The notes: generated from the letters alone by a model not told the origin. A stretch of 64,000 nucleotides of DNA from Mermis nigrescens (GCA_036768485.1 JAVLUZ010000142.1:14790407-14854406); one strand, 5' to 3'; shown: positions 1 through 12,749, numbered from the stretch's first letter. Numbers and translations: made by a program.

Positions 1-1747
1 ATCTAGATTTGAATATATTCAAGTTAGGGGAAGAGACTACAAAATCAGGTAGGTGATTCCAAATTGAGATATACTTATAGAAAAAGTCAAATTTTTGTAA
101 ATTAGAACGGACAAGAGGAACAACTAGCTTGAAACGATTTGTGCAGCGTGTAGTATTTTGATTAAGCACAAAAAAATCTGTCATGCAAAGACAAGATTTT
201 TGACTAATAATTTGATACATCATACATAAGCAAATATGAAGGCGACGTAATTCTAATCGACACAAATTAAGTTGGTTAAGGCGTTCGTCGTAAGAAAGAG
301 GGCTATGATATCCAACTATGTATTTAGTAAATTTACGCTGAAGAGTCTCCAGCCTGTTGATATCACTAATATAAGAGGGGTTCCATAAAGCACAGGAATA
401 TTCAAGGATCGGTCTGACGTAAACAATGAAGGCCTTTACGAGATTATTTTTATCACGCGAAAAGAAGGATTTTCTAATTAGGATAGATCTCAAGAAAGCT
501 TTCTTGATAATACTGTTGTAATGTTCCTTAAATTTAAGGTTGTGCGAAATGAGCACTCCTAAATCGCGAAGATAGACAGAATCGTTCGTAATAACTTGTG
601 TATTGAGTGTATATGACAATTTAGGATTATTTTTGCCCAAATATAGGGCTGTGCATTTAGAATATGATATTGGTAAACAATTTCTGGTGGCCCAAATGGA
701 AATTCTATCTAAATCGGTCTGAAGTGTTTGATAATTGCAGGAAAGATTGAATATTTTTAAGTCATCCGCGAACATAAAAGTCGAACTTGACAAGTTATCG
801 AAGATATCATTTATAAAAATCAAAAACAACGTAGGTCCAAGAATGGACCCTTGAATAACTCCACTTGTAACAGCGGCATAATCTGAAAAACACTGATTAA
901 CGCGAACACACTGAATACGATTAGATAGAAAAGCTTTTAACCAATTAAACAGGTGTTGTTGAATACCGTAACTAGTTAATTTAACAAGAAGTTTAGATAT
1001 GTCGACTTTGTCAAAAGCTTTAGCAAAGTCTATATAAATAATATCAACGGTTTCTTTACAATCCAGTGATTTAACCCAAGAATGTTTACAATTTAATAGT
1101 TGCAATTCGCAAGATTTATGTTTTTGGAAACCATATTGAAAAGGTGATATTAATTCATTTGTAGATAAATAAATTGATAGTTGAGTATTAATAATACTTT
1201 CCATTATCTTACAAGTTGAGCAACATAAAGAAACAGGACGATAATTTTCAGTTAATGAGGGGTCACCCTTTTTAATTATAGGTACAACGTAAGCCTCCCT
1301 CCAAATGTCTGGGATATCACCTGATAAAAAAGAAACAGTAAAAATACTGATAAGGGGTTTAAGAAGATAATAAGCTAATTTTTTAACAAAAAAGTTACTT
1401 AAACCATCAGGCGCTATCGAAGTCGAGTTTTTCATCTTAGCAATCGCCCGTGAGACATTATTTTCGTCAAAGACGATGTTTGAAATAGAAAAATCGCCCC
1501 GCTTCTGAAAAACAAAAGAATCGTTAGTATCATCATTGGTAAATACGGAAGAGAAGTAATGATTGAACATATTCGTTTTACAATGAAGATCAGTTACTAC
1601 ATTATTGTCGGTGGAAGTAATAGGTGGAATGCTTCGAGAATTATTTAAACGATTATTTACAAATCTAAAAAAGGATTTCAGATCGTTATGTTGCAATAAA
1701 TTACTTTCCTGTAAGCAAAAATGAATATGAATTTCTTTGCGTAACAT
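1..1747 (-). CDS. LINE reverse transcriptase ORF (CR1/Jockey-like), open to window edge
   Basis: On the minus strand one frame stays open from the ATG at 1747 down to base 1, about 582 codons without a stop. I translated it by hand. It carries the reverse transcriptase landmarks of non-LTR retrotransposons in order: an ENYRPVSL block near 1250, YIDFAKAFDKVD near 1020, SGVIQGSILGPTLF near 850 and the catalytic FADD near 760. The usual C-terminal region with LEYSCALWNPSY and a final NxLPD-type block follows. The C-terminal end (about 20 codons, judged from the related copy at 2.4 kb) lies outside the window. The endonuclease part is missing: the sequence changes abruptly at about 1770 to satellite-like repeat, as expected for a 5'-truncated insertion. 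The frame has no lesion, unlike its two neighbours. Family known: target-primed retrotransposition. Inferred: relatively recent insertion, but this copy is not autonomous. Confidence 0.85.
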   Translation of the reverse strand, partial: MLRKEIHIHFCLQESNLLQHNDLKSFFRFVNNRLNNSRSIPPITSTDNNVVTDLHCKTNMFNHYFSSVFTNDDTNDSFVFQKRGDFSISNIVFDENNVSRAIAKMKNSTSIAPDGLSNFFVKKLAYYLLKPLISIFTVSFLSGDIPDIWREAYVVPIIKKGDPSLTENYRPVSLCCSTCKIMESIINTQLSIYLSTNELISPFQYGFQKHKSCELQLLNCKHSWVKSLDCKETVDIIYIDFAKAFDKVDISKLLVKLTSYGIQQHLFNWLKAFLSNRIQCVRVNQCFSDYAAVTSGVIQGSILGPTLFLIFINDIFDNLSSSTFMFADDLKIFNLSCNYQTLQTDLDRISIWATRNCLPISYSKCTALYLGKNNPKLSYTLNTQVITNDSVYLRDLGVLISHNLKFKEHYNSIIKKAFLRSILIRKSFFSRDKNNLVKAFIVYVRPILEYSCALWNPSYISDINRLETLQRKFTKYIVGYHSPLSYDERLNQLNLCRLELRRLHICLCMMYQIISQKSCLCMTDFFVLNQNTTRCTNRFKLVVPLVRSNLQKFDFFYKYISIWNHLPDFVVSSPNLNIFKSR

Positions 1748-1769
1748 TTTACATTTAACATTTAACTTG

Positions 1770-2110
1770 CTCTAGTACTTCTACTATAATTGAAAATCCT
1801 CATCTACTGAACGGATTTGGTCAATGTTTGTGCTGCAAAAATGCGTTTTAGAGAGCCAAAATGTCAAAATTTTCGGCACAGCGCCGGATTGTCTAATCTT
1901 GTATTTGTTATTGAAGCTTAGGCCGCGCCGCACCGTGCCGATCGCAGCACATTTACCTATTGACAACTTGTTCTAGAACTTTACTAAGATTGAAAATCCT
2001 CATCTTCACGGATTTTCGGACAATTTTTGGTATGAAAAAATGCGTTTTAGAAAGGTAAAATGTCTAACTTTTTCGGCGCATTGCGCCGGATCGATTTAAT
2101 TTATTACTTG
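1770..2110. repeat. Satellite-like repeat, two units of about 190 bp
   Basis: Two successive units share the order: TTGAAAATCCTCATCT, a GGATTT box, AAAATGCGTTTTAGA, AAAATGTC, a CGGCGCA..GCGCCGGAT hairpin, and a T-rich spacer. The second unit starts near 1960. The same unit occurs at 7561-7990 and near 48790-48960. It directly abuts the 5' end of the LINE at 1-1769 and the 3' tail of the LINE at 2117. No coding potential. Confidence 0.7.
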
Positions 2111-2116
2111 TCATTG

Positions 2117-4962
2117 ATGTAATTATAATAATAATATTTATTGGCTGTTATTTTAAAAACTACAATTTACGTATCCCAATAATGTAAAAAGCGCTCGCAA
2201 ATAAAGACATATGAGAACATGCATGACATGTGGTTACTGGTACATACAAAAAAATAATAAAAAGCAGATGAAATTGAAGTGCTAAATGAAGAAGAAGAAA
2301 GAAGAAAGAAATTTTATTACTAATACACCAACTGATAAAATGCAAAATGACAAAATACATAATACACGTTTACGAATTAGTAACGGGACATGCGAGTCAA
2401 TGGAATGACAAGTTTTACGCGCGCCCCACAAGATGTCTAGATAAATCAAAGTTTGCTAATCTAGATTTGAATATGTTTAGGTTAGGGAAGAAACAATGAA
2501 GTCAGGTAGATCGTTCCAAACTGCGATGTATTTGTAAAAGAAATCAAACTTTTCTAAATTAGAATGTACAACAGGTATAAATAATTTAAATCTATTAATG
2601 CTGCGGGTAATATTATGATTAAATACAAAAGAATCATCAGCTTCCAAACATGATTTGTGACAAATAATCTGATGCATCATACACAGACAAATTTGCAAGC
2701 GTCTTAATTCAAGTCTGCACAATTTAAGTTGTATTAAACGATCCTCGTAAGAAAGGATATTATTATAACCAAAAATATATTTAGTAAATCTACGTTGAAC
2801 AGCTTCCAGTCGATCTATATCACTAATATAAGAAGGGTTCCATACACTACAACAGTACTCTAATAAAGGTCTAACATAACAACTATAAGCTTTAACAAGG
2901 TTACATTTATCACGCGAAAAAAATGATTTGCGTATTAAAATACATCTAGAGAAAGCTTTTTTAATCAAAGAATTATAATGTTCCTTAAATTTTAAATTTC
3001 AGGAAATCAAAACTCTCAAATCACGGACAAACAAATCACTAGAAATAATTTCCCCATTTAGTCTATAAATAACTTTTTGATTATTATTACCCAAATATAG
3101 AACTTGACTTTTGGTTCATGAAATATATAAATCCCATGTAATTGCCCACTCAAAAATCTTATCTAAACCAGACTGTAATAATCTATAGTTACGACTAATA
3201 TTGAAAATTTTGATATCATTAGCAAACATATAAACCGTGCTATAAATATTATCACATATGTCATTGATAAAAATCGAAAAGAGCGTAGGTCCAAGGACAC
3301 TTCCTTGGACGACACCGCTAGTAACAGGCACGTAACCTGAAAAAGACTGATTAATGCGAACACACTGAGAACGATTGAACAAATAGGCCTTTAACCATGT
3401 AAACAAATTGCCCTTTATTCCATATCCCTTTAACTTAATGAGAAGTTCTTCACTATTTACTTTATCAAATGCTTTTGAAAAATCTAAGTATATTATATCA
3501 ACAGTTTCTTTTTTAGCTAAGGACTGAATCCATGAAAACTTACATTTTAACAACTGTGTTTCACAAGATTTATTCTTTTGAAAACCAAATTGAAAAGGAG
3601 ATATTAGTTTATTAACCTTAAGAAAGTTTAACAGTTGAAAATAATAATTCTCTCCATTATTTTTGCAATAGAACAACAAAGAGGGACGGGCCTGTAATTT
3701 TCAACTAATGTTGGGTCCCCCTTTTTCAAAATGGGAATAACATGTGCCTTTCTCCAAAGCTCGGGAATATTTCCAGACAGAAAAGATACAGTGAACATAG
3801 AAACTAACGGCTTTACCATTTGAAACGACACTTTTTTAATAAAAAGATTACAGATTCCATCTGGGCCAACTGCAGTAGAATTATTCAGATAGTTAATGGC
3901 TTCCAATATGCAATTCTCACTAAAAATGACGTCAGAAAGCGAAAAATCACAGCGATTCTGAAAAAGAAAATTCGCGTTAGTAATGTCGCTAGAAAACACA
4001 GAAGCAAAATAATCATTAAAAGTGTTAGCCTTGCGTATTGAATCGGTTATAACATTATTATCAGAAAATGTTAGGGGAGGAATTTCACTGCGACTTTTTA
4101 ACCTATTATTTACAAAAGTATAGAAAGCTTTAGGATTATTATTCTTAAGCAATTCGTTTTTTCTTGAGAAGAGAAATAACTATGAATAATTCTACGTAAA
4201 GCTTTACAATGATTTCGATATTTAGTTTTAGTTTCTGGAGTTTTACACCTTTTATACTTATCCCACAGAGAACGTTTTTTAGGGAATAATTTATGTAAGC
4301 TTTTAGGGTATTTAAATTTTGATTTAGTCCTAAAAGTAGGAACAAAACTGAAAATAAGAGGATTTAATATACTTAAAAAACATTATACATGTCATTAATT
4401 GTTGACCATGTAGAAAAAATGTCAGGCCAAGAAACAGAGGATAAAAAAGTAGCTATACTGTCATAGTCCGCTTTATTGAAATTTAAGCAAGGTTTATCTC
4501 CATCATGAAAGTCCTATTCAGAATTTCAAAAGAGAAATGGAATTATGGTCGCTTGTTGAAAAAGGAGGAGAACCTGGACATTAAAAACGTTATATGCAGC
4601 AAATACTACATCAATCAAGATATTATTGTGGGTATTTTCTTTAACTAACTGTTGCAGACCACTAGCTGATAAATAATCAAAAAATAATTCGTTCAATGGA
4701 TTAAATGTAAAAGTACCATGAAACCAATCAATTTTAGGCAAATTTAAATCACCTAATATAATAACGGGATGACAACTATTAGTAACCCATTCAATTAAAT
4801 TACATATCGAAGTGCAGTATCAAAATCATACTGAGGAGGTCTATAAACTAACAAACATCTAATAACATCTCCACCTTTAAAATTTCAACTACTAAAGTAT
4901 CAGACACAACCAGAGACGAAGCAGGAACTTCTCTTTTTAAACAAAAAAATTGTGAAACTTGT
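2117..4962 (-). pseudogene. Decayed CR1/Jockey-like LINE copy (endonuclease + RT)
   Basis: A minus-strand relative of the element at 1-1769, broken into several frames. From 5' to 3' on the minus strand: endonuclease remnants at about 4950-4530 (a GDLNLPKIDWF block near 4730, a VYRPPQYD block near 4840 in another frame), RT N-terminal region 4152-3628, RT core 3679-3116 with the IYLDFSKAFDKV and GSVLGPTLFSIFIND blocks, and C-terminal region 2968-2477 continuing in another frame to a stop near 2424. The catalytic box reads FAND instead of FADD, so a catalytic aspartate is lost, in addition to the frameshifts. The 3' UTR ends in an AATAAATATTATTATTATAA tail near 2115-2135, typical of this LINE class. 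The 5' end is cut by the third LINE at about 4963. Confidence 0.85.
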
Positions 4963-7560
4963 CAAATAAATGCAAAAAAAGTAAAAGTGTATTGGTATGA
5001 AGTAAAGCCAAGCGGCACAGGCAGTGCACTTGCATACGCCCCTTAAGAAATTCCTAATAAATTAAGCTTTGAAACCAAAACCCTAAACTGTTTGAAATTT
5101 CTGCAGTCAACAATACATTGTGGCAATGTATTCCAAATTCTAGCCACCCTGTTTGCAAAATTGTTCTTTCTACAATACAAATGAGATTTTCTAATATACA
5201 AACTTATGTCATTATTTGACCTAGTGCCTCTGTTAGGTGCAGATTCGAAAAATCTGAAACAGAAAGCAACTGTCCTTAATTATCCTAAAAGCAAAAGTAA
5301 GGTCAAAATAGATACGCCGTGTTTCGAGTCTTTTCAAGATCTAACAAATCCAATCGTTCGCTGTAAGACAAATCCTTCTGTTGATGCTGCCAAAGTATTT
5401 GTTTTGTAAATTTACGTTGAACATTTTCAATTTGGTTGATGTCTTTTATCAGGTAAGGATTCCAAACCACCGTGCTATACTCTAGTATCAGTCTTACATA
5501 AACTTTAAATGCTTTCACCACCAAATCAATATTTCTGGAAATAAAAGTTTTTTGTATCAAATAAGCAACTCTGGAAGCTTTGTATGCAATATTCACACAA
5601 TGAATGCTAGAGGACAGGTCATTACTAACAAAAACTCCTAAATCCTTGATAGAAGCTACTGCATCAGCTAAATCTTTTAAGAAAAGGTTATAGATGTTTT
5701 TAGGGGTTGCCATATCCCAAATACAAGGTTGCACATTTGTCATAACTTATTTGCAGTTGCCATTTTTTGGTCCACCCATGCAATGAATCAAGGTCTGCTT
5801 GCAAGGATCTGAAATCACGTGAAAATTAAATATTTTTAAAATCATCAGCAAACAGCATAATATTGCTATGCTTGATACTATCGACCAGGTCGTTAATGAA
5901 AACCAAAAATAATGTAGGCCCTAGTACACTACCCTGGGGAATACCACTAATTACCGGAATGGGGGCTAAAAGAAAACCATTTATTTTCACCTTTTGTGAC
6001 CTACCCATCAAAAAAGCTTAAACCCAGTTGAGCCAAGTACCCGAGATACCTAAAGATTCTAATTTCAATATTAGTTTTGAATGAACAATAGAATCGAATG
6101 CCTTACAAAAATTAATATAAACCACGTCCATTGGAACATGATTGTCCAAAATTTTTGTCGACAGGTTTCTGCACTTTAAAAGCTGAGATGTAACAGGATT
6201 TGTTCTTCAGAAATCCAAATTATTGCTGATTTATTAAATCACTCTTGTCAAAATAGTCCAGGATGGCATTATTGATTATTGATTCCATAACTTTACCCAA
6301 AACACAACATAGAGATATCGGCCTATAGTTTTCAACTGAGTGTGGATTGCCTTTTTAAAAATTGGAATTACTAAAGCTTCTAACCACAAACGTGGAAGCA
6401 TACCAGAATGATATGATACCTCAAAAATAGTTGAAAGGGGTTCAACTAAAGCAACTCGAATTTGTTTCAAAAAATAAGCTGACAGCCCATCGGGACCAGC
6501 TGAGTGAGTGGGCTTTGTCTTCTTCAAAACTGCAGCAACTATGCTATGTTCAAATTTAACTATAGGCCGATAGTCTCCCCCAATTGAATCAATATTTAAT
6601 GGTAGAATTCCGTTATCAATAGTAAAAACTGAACCAAAAAATTCATTGAAAGCGTTGGCTTTTTCGGTTTCATTAGAAAAAACCTGACCATTTGATTCAA
6701 GATCAGGCACAGATTGTTTCAATTTTAACCTCGCATTAACGAAATTGTAAAAATTTTTCAATGATGAACCTTTTTTTAACAGTTCATTCTCTTCACGACT
6801 GTAAAAATCCGCTATTGCATTCTCAACAGACTTACTAACCATTTTGTACTGATCTGACAATCCCGGATTTTCCTTCAAAAGTCGCCAAACCCTTTCTTTT
6901 TGCCTTGTTAGTTCAAAATATACTTTGGAAATTTTTTACGCTTTTTTGGTAGGGACAAACTCAGTGGAACATGAGCTTTGATCGTTGCAATTAAAATGCC
7001 CAAAAAATATCATAAAAATCGTCAATATTAGTACAGGTTGTAAAAGTACCAGGCCAGCTAATAATAGATAGATCTTGCAAAATAGAAACATAATCAGCTT
7101 TTTTAAAATTAAAGTTTTTGATATGAGAATCTGTTTCGAATTTGTTTGGAATAAGAATATCAAAAGTTAGTGAATCATGATCACTAGTAGAAAACGGTCC
7201 AAAATTTTTTCATTAAATACGCATGACTTGTAGGAACAGAAAATTAAGTCCAATATATTATTACCTAAAGTGGGGAGATGTGTAAACTGATAGAGCCCAA
7301 TGTCATTTACAAGGTCGAAAAACTGTGAAGAAATACTATTTTCAGGAAGAACAAACCTTTTATTTCACCTGATTTCGGAAAACTAAAATCACCCATGGCC
7401 ACTATTATTCTAGAAGTATTACAAGACCACTTTAAATACTTCAATAACTGTTGATCTACATCATCGTTTTTTTCTTGGAGATCTATAGCATAAGATAAAT
7501 CTGTATTCAGACTCCAATATAGTCATATCGCAAGTAATTGTTTCTTGCAAAGATGATGCT
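4963..7560 (-). pseudogene. Decayed LINE copy of a second lineage (endonuclease + RT)
   Basis: Minus-strand LINE remnant with a different sequence from the first two. Endonuclease pieces lie at 7530-7150, including a GDFS box, a NILDLIF box and STSDHDSL (the conserved SDH motif). RT pieces follow: 6878-6276 (SAGPDGLSAYFLK, LPRLWLEALVIPIFKK), 6011-5826 (ISGIPQGSVLGPTLFLVFIN and an intact FADD) and 5743-5303. The C-terminal block (NRVARIWNTLP) lies at about 5160-5050 and ends in a stop near 5041. A short 3' UTR runs to about 4963, where it meets the endonuclease of the previous LINE. Frameshifts separate all pieces, so the copy is dead although its FADD box survives. Confidence 0.82.
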
Positions 7561-7990
7561 CAGCCCGCATTTGATTTTAGCCGGTTTTTGTAATGCAGAA
7601 ATGCGTTTTTGAGCGCTAAAATTTCGGAATTTTCCTGCGCTTCGCGCCAGATTGATTTAATTTTACATTTGCTGTTGATGTTAAGGCCGCACGGATCACT
7701 GCAACTTTTATTGGCTTGTTCTAGAACTTCAATATGATTGAAAATTCTTATGTTCTGCACAGATTTCGAGACAAGTTTTATAATGCAAAAATGCTTTTTA
7801 GAGGTAAAATTTCAAAAATTTTCCGGCACTTCGCGCCGGATTGACTTAATTAAATTATTTGCTATTGATGCTTAGGCTGCGCTGCGCCAATTGCAGCAAT
7901 TTTATTGCAAAATGCCTTTTCGATAGGTAAAATTTTGAAATTCTTTGGCGCTTTGCCCCATTTTGATAAATCATTGAGTTTTTATTCTTC
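7561..7990. repeat. Satellite-like repeat, two to three units of about 190 bp
   Basis: Units share the AAAATGCGTTTTTGAGcgcTAAAATTTC..GCGCTTCGCGCC..TTAAGGC order with 1770-2110 and again abut the truncated 5' end of a LINE. The hairpin CTGCGCTTCGCGCCAG lies at 7635-7650. The third unit (7900-7960) is degenerate. Confidence 0.65.
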
Positions 7991-8410
7991 GATGAGACTC
8001 CAGAAATCGGCTAAAGTGCACTAGTGAATGTGGAAAAATGCGCTTATAGGAGGTAGAACATATTACTGACTGTTATATTCATTGCAGTACACTAAATCTG
8101 CATTAAAAAATGTTCAAAAACTCGTTTTGGGTCTCGCCATTTCATGTAGGATGGACTTTCTGCAATAAAACATCGGTTTTCAAATATGAGCGCTCAATTT
8201 TTAATCGTGTTTTAGACCCCCAAAATGCGAACCGAAATTTGAAATGTGGAAAAAAATTTTGGGTATGGTCCACATGAACCAAATTGCTAGGAAAAAACGA
8301 TGCTGTGCACCGATTCAGTGTCCGAGATTTAAGAATATTTTTTGTATGAGTATCAAATAAGTAAGTTTCTGTAATTGCTTGTGGATTCAGATCGATGCCA
8401 GACATGATCT
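7991..8410. other. Unassigned AT-rich DNA
   Basis: No gene, tandem repeat or terminal inverted repeat recognised. A short frame on the minus strand (8405-8142) shows no domain. Confidence 0.5.
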
Positions 8411-8965
8411 AAGCTCAGTGTGTTTTGTACAAGGTCCTTTTGTACATGTACAACGATGGTCCTCAAAAGTCTTTGTACATGTTGTACATGCAAGTTTTTG
8501 TGTGCTATAATATGGTACAGTAGCGATTTAAGTGTGGTAAAACAGCATTTTTCGACCTTCGGAAGTGTGTATTTTAGCTAATTTCTGCATTTCTGTCACA
8601 AAAAAATACTAAAAATTGTCTCAAAACGGCGCAAGGTGCCGAAAAATTTGATATTTTCCCATTCTAAATGCAAATTCTGCCATTTCAAAGATATATAGGA
8701 TAAACAATTACTCATTTCGGCTCGAAGCGCCTAAAATTTTTGGGAATTTCTTATCTTCTTACAGTTTTTGCCTTCCCAAAATTCTTTTGTATATACATGT
8801 ACAAACATGATCCTAAAAACTTTTGTACATCGGGAAAAATCTTTGCCGAATACAAAAAAAAACCGTGGCTACATTTAAGGCATAAATGGAGCAAAAATTT
8901 CTCCGCTCGCTTCGCTCGCTCCGCAATTTTTGCTTCATTTATTTTTTCTCCGCAATTTTTGTAAT
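8411..8965. repeat. TTTGTACATGTACAAA-rich interspersed repeat, copy 1
   Basis: Contains several GTACATGTAC palindromes, a TATGGTACAGTAGCGATTTAAG block, a GACCTTCGGAAG block and GGCGCAAGGTGCC. The same blocks occur in reverse order at 32430-33130 and 59765-60735, and in part at 63105-63165. No coding potential. I could not define its ends here. Confidence 0.65.
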
Positions 8966-9043
8966 TTTTGGCTTAGCCTATGAGCTAGCACCAATGTGAA
9001 TGCATATAACTAAGCCTAAGCTTAGGACATTGATAACAACAAT

Positions 9044-10110
9044 TAGAGATGTGCCGGGCCGCTCTTTTGCTGGGGCCGGGGCGGGCGGCCTGTACAAAAC
9101 ATATACCCTATATTTACTAAGCTATACCAAGCATCCACATTATTTCTATACTGACCTAACATCTTAGTATTACTATTGTAAGCAATTACATATTGCTCTT
9201 AATAAATTAAAGACTTAAAAATAAGCAGATAAAAGAGAAATAAACAAAAAATTAATAAATAATTGTGAATATAGCTGTTAGGCATAGAAATCAATAAGCT
9301 AAGCTGAACAGAATATGACTTTTCTATAGTATTTATGCTGATTCGATGAAAGAAATAGACGAGCAAACAGTACAATACAAAATATTACGATTACATTGCA
9401 CAAGAAATAAGTAAGCCAGAGATTAACTACACGCTTGAAAAACTTATCTCTAGAATATCAACGAAATCATAGGGGCGAAAAATGCTTGTACGACGAAAAA
9501 TCATTTACCAAGATTAGGGAACATGCATAATCAAATTAAAATAATATTTAAAAAATTAATTGAAAACCACACAAAAATGAAGACATTTGCTCTATTATTT
9601 GGCGCACAGCGCCCGAAATTAGTGAAAAATTGCATATATTGAAGCAAACGAATTCTATCTGGATGATAAAATAATTTGCCATACCCTAGCATTTTTTAAG
9701 GTACATAAGTACATACATCGATTTATAAAACAATTTTACAGACACTGGTGAAAGTCCCTTGCATTTTAAACTTTATTGTCTAAGAATTATCGGTCAAATG
9801 TGCTTATTTTCGCAATAAAAATTGTTAATTGAGCTAAGCTATTCAAGAATGTATCAAATTGTTTCAATGCTCACTTAAATCTTGATTATTAGATTACCTG
9901 AAGCAAAACACAACAGTAGCCTAAGCTTAATTTTAACGAAATTTAGCTTATTTTTGCGAATAAATAAGTATTATGTTGCGTAATTCGGCAAAAAAGATTA
10001 ATTTTGTTCGATTTTCATTAATTTTTCATCGTTTATACAGGCCCCGGCCCCAGCGCCAGGGCCAGCCTGGCCCGGCCCTGGCGCCAATGCCGGGGCCTGG
10101 CACATCTCTA
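9044..10110. mobile_element. Non-autonomous hAT-like element, 1067 bp
   Basis: Terminal inverted repeats TAGAGATGTGCCGGGCC and GGCCTGGCACATCTCTA are flanked by a perfect 8-bp duplication ACAACAAT (9036-9043 and 10111-10118). GC-rich arms (GGGGCCGGGGCGGGC, and GGCCCCGGCCCCAGCGCC near the right end) frame an AT-rich core without coding potential. An 8-bp duplication is the mark of hAT elements. Confidence 0.88.
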
Positions 10111-10139
10111 ACAACAATCCAGTGAATGTTTACAGGTAA

Positions 10140-10360
10140 GGGTTACAAATTCAAAAACACGACTCAGAATAAAAGTTCCCTGCAGACCTTGGAATAGTGC
10201 TTAAACTGATGTTCTGAGCCCAGAGGAGCATCCTAAAAATGATACTCTAATGTTGATTCCGTTAAGGGGAGCAGAAAAAAGGTCCCTACGACCTCAAAAA
10301 TAGTGCTTAAACTACGGTTCTGAAGCCAGAAGAGCATTCTAAAATTCATCAAAAAAATTT
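10140..10360. repeat. Diverged tandem duplication, two units of about 110 bp
   Basis: The blocks GTCCCTACGACCT / TCCCTGCAGACCT, AATAGTGCTTAAACT, and GCCAGAAGAGCATTCTAAAA / CCCAGAGGAGCATCCTAAAA appear twice in the same order. No reading frame. Confidence 0.6.
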
Positions 10361-10499
10361 TATCTATACCTTTGCCAAAAGTTTTGCCATTTTTGACCAT
10401 TTTGGACTTCAACCTCAGCTTTATGGAAGCAAGCTATACAGAAAATTGATAGATTTGAAGCGAAGCTTCTAAAAATTTTGGCATTTAATACCAGTCGCT

Positions 10500-11300
10500 T
10501 CAAAAAATTTTTTCATTGGAGAATTCAGGCAATTTGACTATCTATATTCAACTAAAATTCGGCGATTGCCTTCACATGAAGTATTTACCTACTTGTATAT
10601 ATTTGATTACAATACCTACCAAAATGTTAAGGAAAAATAGTACAATCAATGCAAATGCACACGATGGAGTCCATGAACACACAGACCATCGTAATGTATT
10701 ATTTTTGCTTACACGTGGTGCTTCACGGTCTTTTTTATGTTGTGCTAATGAAAGACCGGTAGTGCAAATAAAGTCTGACACTCATTTTCTCAGCACGCGG
10801 ATAAAAAATATCAAAAATTAAAAGGAAGATTTGTAAAAATTTGTGCTAAACATACTTAGCTCTTCAGTATCCTTTGGACGTAATTCTCGAAATTTTCGGC
10901 GCTTTGCATTAAAAAAAGATTATTTATAATTTGTAGATCTTTTAGTTTTTCTCTTAAATATTGAAAAAATGGTACAGGTGATGTATTTATGAGCTGAATG
11001 GGAGACGGATGTACCTTTGTAATTAGTAATTTGACCTTGGTGCAAAGCGTGCAAATGACACTGTATTTTCACTTGCACGCGTGTGAGTGAAGGTCATGCG
11101 TAAAAGCCCAGGTGTCTCACTGAAAAGGCTAAAATCTATCCCAAATTTAAATACATTAGTACCAGGCAATAACGTATAGGAGGTTAGGCACTTATATACC
11201 AAATGAATTAGCGCTAAGCGCAGAAAATTTTGCATTCAATATATTTTCGATGCTGATTGAGTTCAAGAAATTGTATTTTCATCTTTTATGGATTATTCAT
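10500..11300. other. Unassigned AT-rich DNA
   Basis: Frames of up to 101 codons on both strands overlap each other and show no domain or codon bias. One GC-box remnant (GGCGCTTTGC) lies near 10898. Nothing else seen. Confidence 0.45.
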
Positions 11301-11309
11301 TAATGTAAC

Positions 11310-11954
11310 CAGACCCGTATCTATGGGGAAGATTGGGGCACGCTACCCTCCCTAAAATAAAACTTAGGAAAAGTTTTTCCTCTTTTCTCCCTTTGTTTTT
11401 TTCAGCAAAAGAATCGCAAAAATTTTTGGCCCTTCGCACCGAATACAATTATTAATTATTTTTGTTTACCCCAAATGCGCGATTAGAACACTTCATATTC
11501 AATCGTTAAATAACTTAAAGCATATTTTATATGTCTTTTTTCGCTGGTTCTACATAGAAAATGAGATTTGTGCTGGAAGCGAAAATGATATACATTTTTA
11601 TTGATGATAAAAAATTTTAGTGATGAAGTTTGACTATTTTTAGACTGATATCAGAACCAGAATTAGCCTGATTTTATAAAAAAATTTTCGTTACGATTCA
11701 ACTTCAAGGTTCTTTTTTACGTAAAATTTTCCTTGGCTCTGCCTTGGACCCTGCTGGGGGGTTGCTTCAATGCGCTACCCAGACCCCTAGTGTCCCTTGA
11801 ATTCTCACCATATTTAAGGGATCTGGGTAGCAAAATTTACAAAGTGTGCTATCTAGTGGTCGTTATTTTAATCCATCCTTTGGTCCTTGTTATGCATTTT
11901 AAAAGATTTTGGTCGTGCCATCCTTCCCGAAACAAACTGGATACGGGCCTCAAC
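11310..11954. mobile_element. Degenerate element of the CAGGCCCGTATCCAGG family
   Basis: The left end CAGACCCGTATCTATGGGG and right end CTGGATACGGGCCTC are an imperfect inverted pair of the ends seen in the intact copy at 16899-18076. A G-run or C-run lies next to each end. No target-site duplication survives. Confidence 0.5.
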
Positions 11955-11989
11955 ATACCCATCAATTTTATTGATTAGCAAATATTGGC

Positions 11990-12245
11990 CAATCAAGCAA
12001 TCAACCGATAGTGCAAAAATACCAAACATGCTAGCAAGTGAATAGACAGTAAGTAATTACTGATTCTATTATTGACTGATATATTAAGCCAACAAATAAC
12101 TACAAACAAAACAACCAACCAGCCAACTAGCCAGTCAACCAAGCAACAAGACAGCCGACTGATCAGCTAATGAGCCAGCCAAGCAATTAAGTGATTGATT
12201 TGATATTCGACTAAGCAAGCAGTCAACTGATTAGTTAAAGCTGAT
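11990..12245. repeat. Low-complexity CAACCAGCCA-type tract
   Basis: Degenerate short-period repeat built from CCAACCAG, CCAGCCAA, CAAGCAA and AGTCAACC words, upstream of the PCGF start codon. No stable reading frame. Confidence 0.55.
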
Positions 12246-12749
12246 GTAGGGAAAAATTTGAATTGCTCACTCTAGTTCTTCGCGTTGCAAAGTTGATAGA
12301 CTCAACAAAAATGAGAGAAATGCTTGCTATACTGCGGTGCAAATTTTATAATTTTTCGTTTCATGCAGATTAGCCCGACCTGCGCGCCTATTAGAAATTA
12401 ATTTTGCTCCTACTTACATTTTTTTCTTAATTTTCCACATTAAATGATTTTGCTCGCATTTTTGCGCTTTATATCGCTGAAACCTGATTGCATTTGTTGC
12501 TTTGAATTGTACACATTGCATGTATAAGTATATTATATGTATATGTTTCTTAATGTATATTTAGTACCAACATGGAAGTAGAGCTGGATGAATATCTGAA
12601 GCGAATTTTATTTCGAAATGCATAATTGATTCCATCTCCGAATCTTATCCGGAAATCAGCCGTAATACTCGAACTTACGAGTTTTAATAGCAGTGCTATC
12701 AAATTTTTTTACGAGCCAGATGAGGACTTGATTTTATAAATTCGCTACA

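Noticed and set aside
5206..5409. + strand frame of 67 codons
   Set aside because: Antisense shadow of the third LINE reverse transcriptase.
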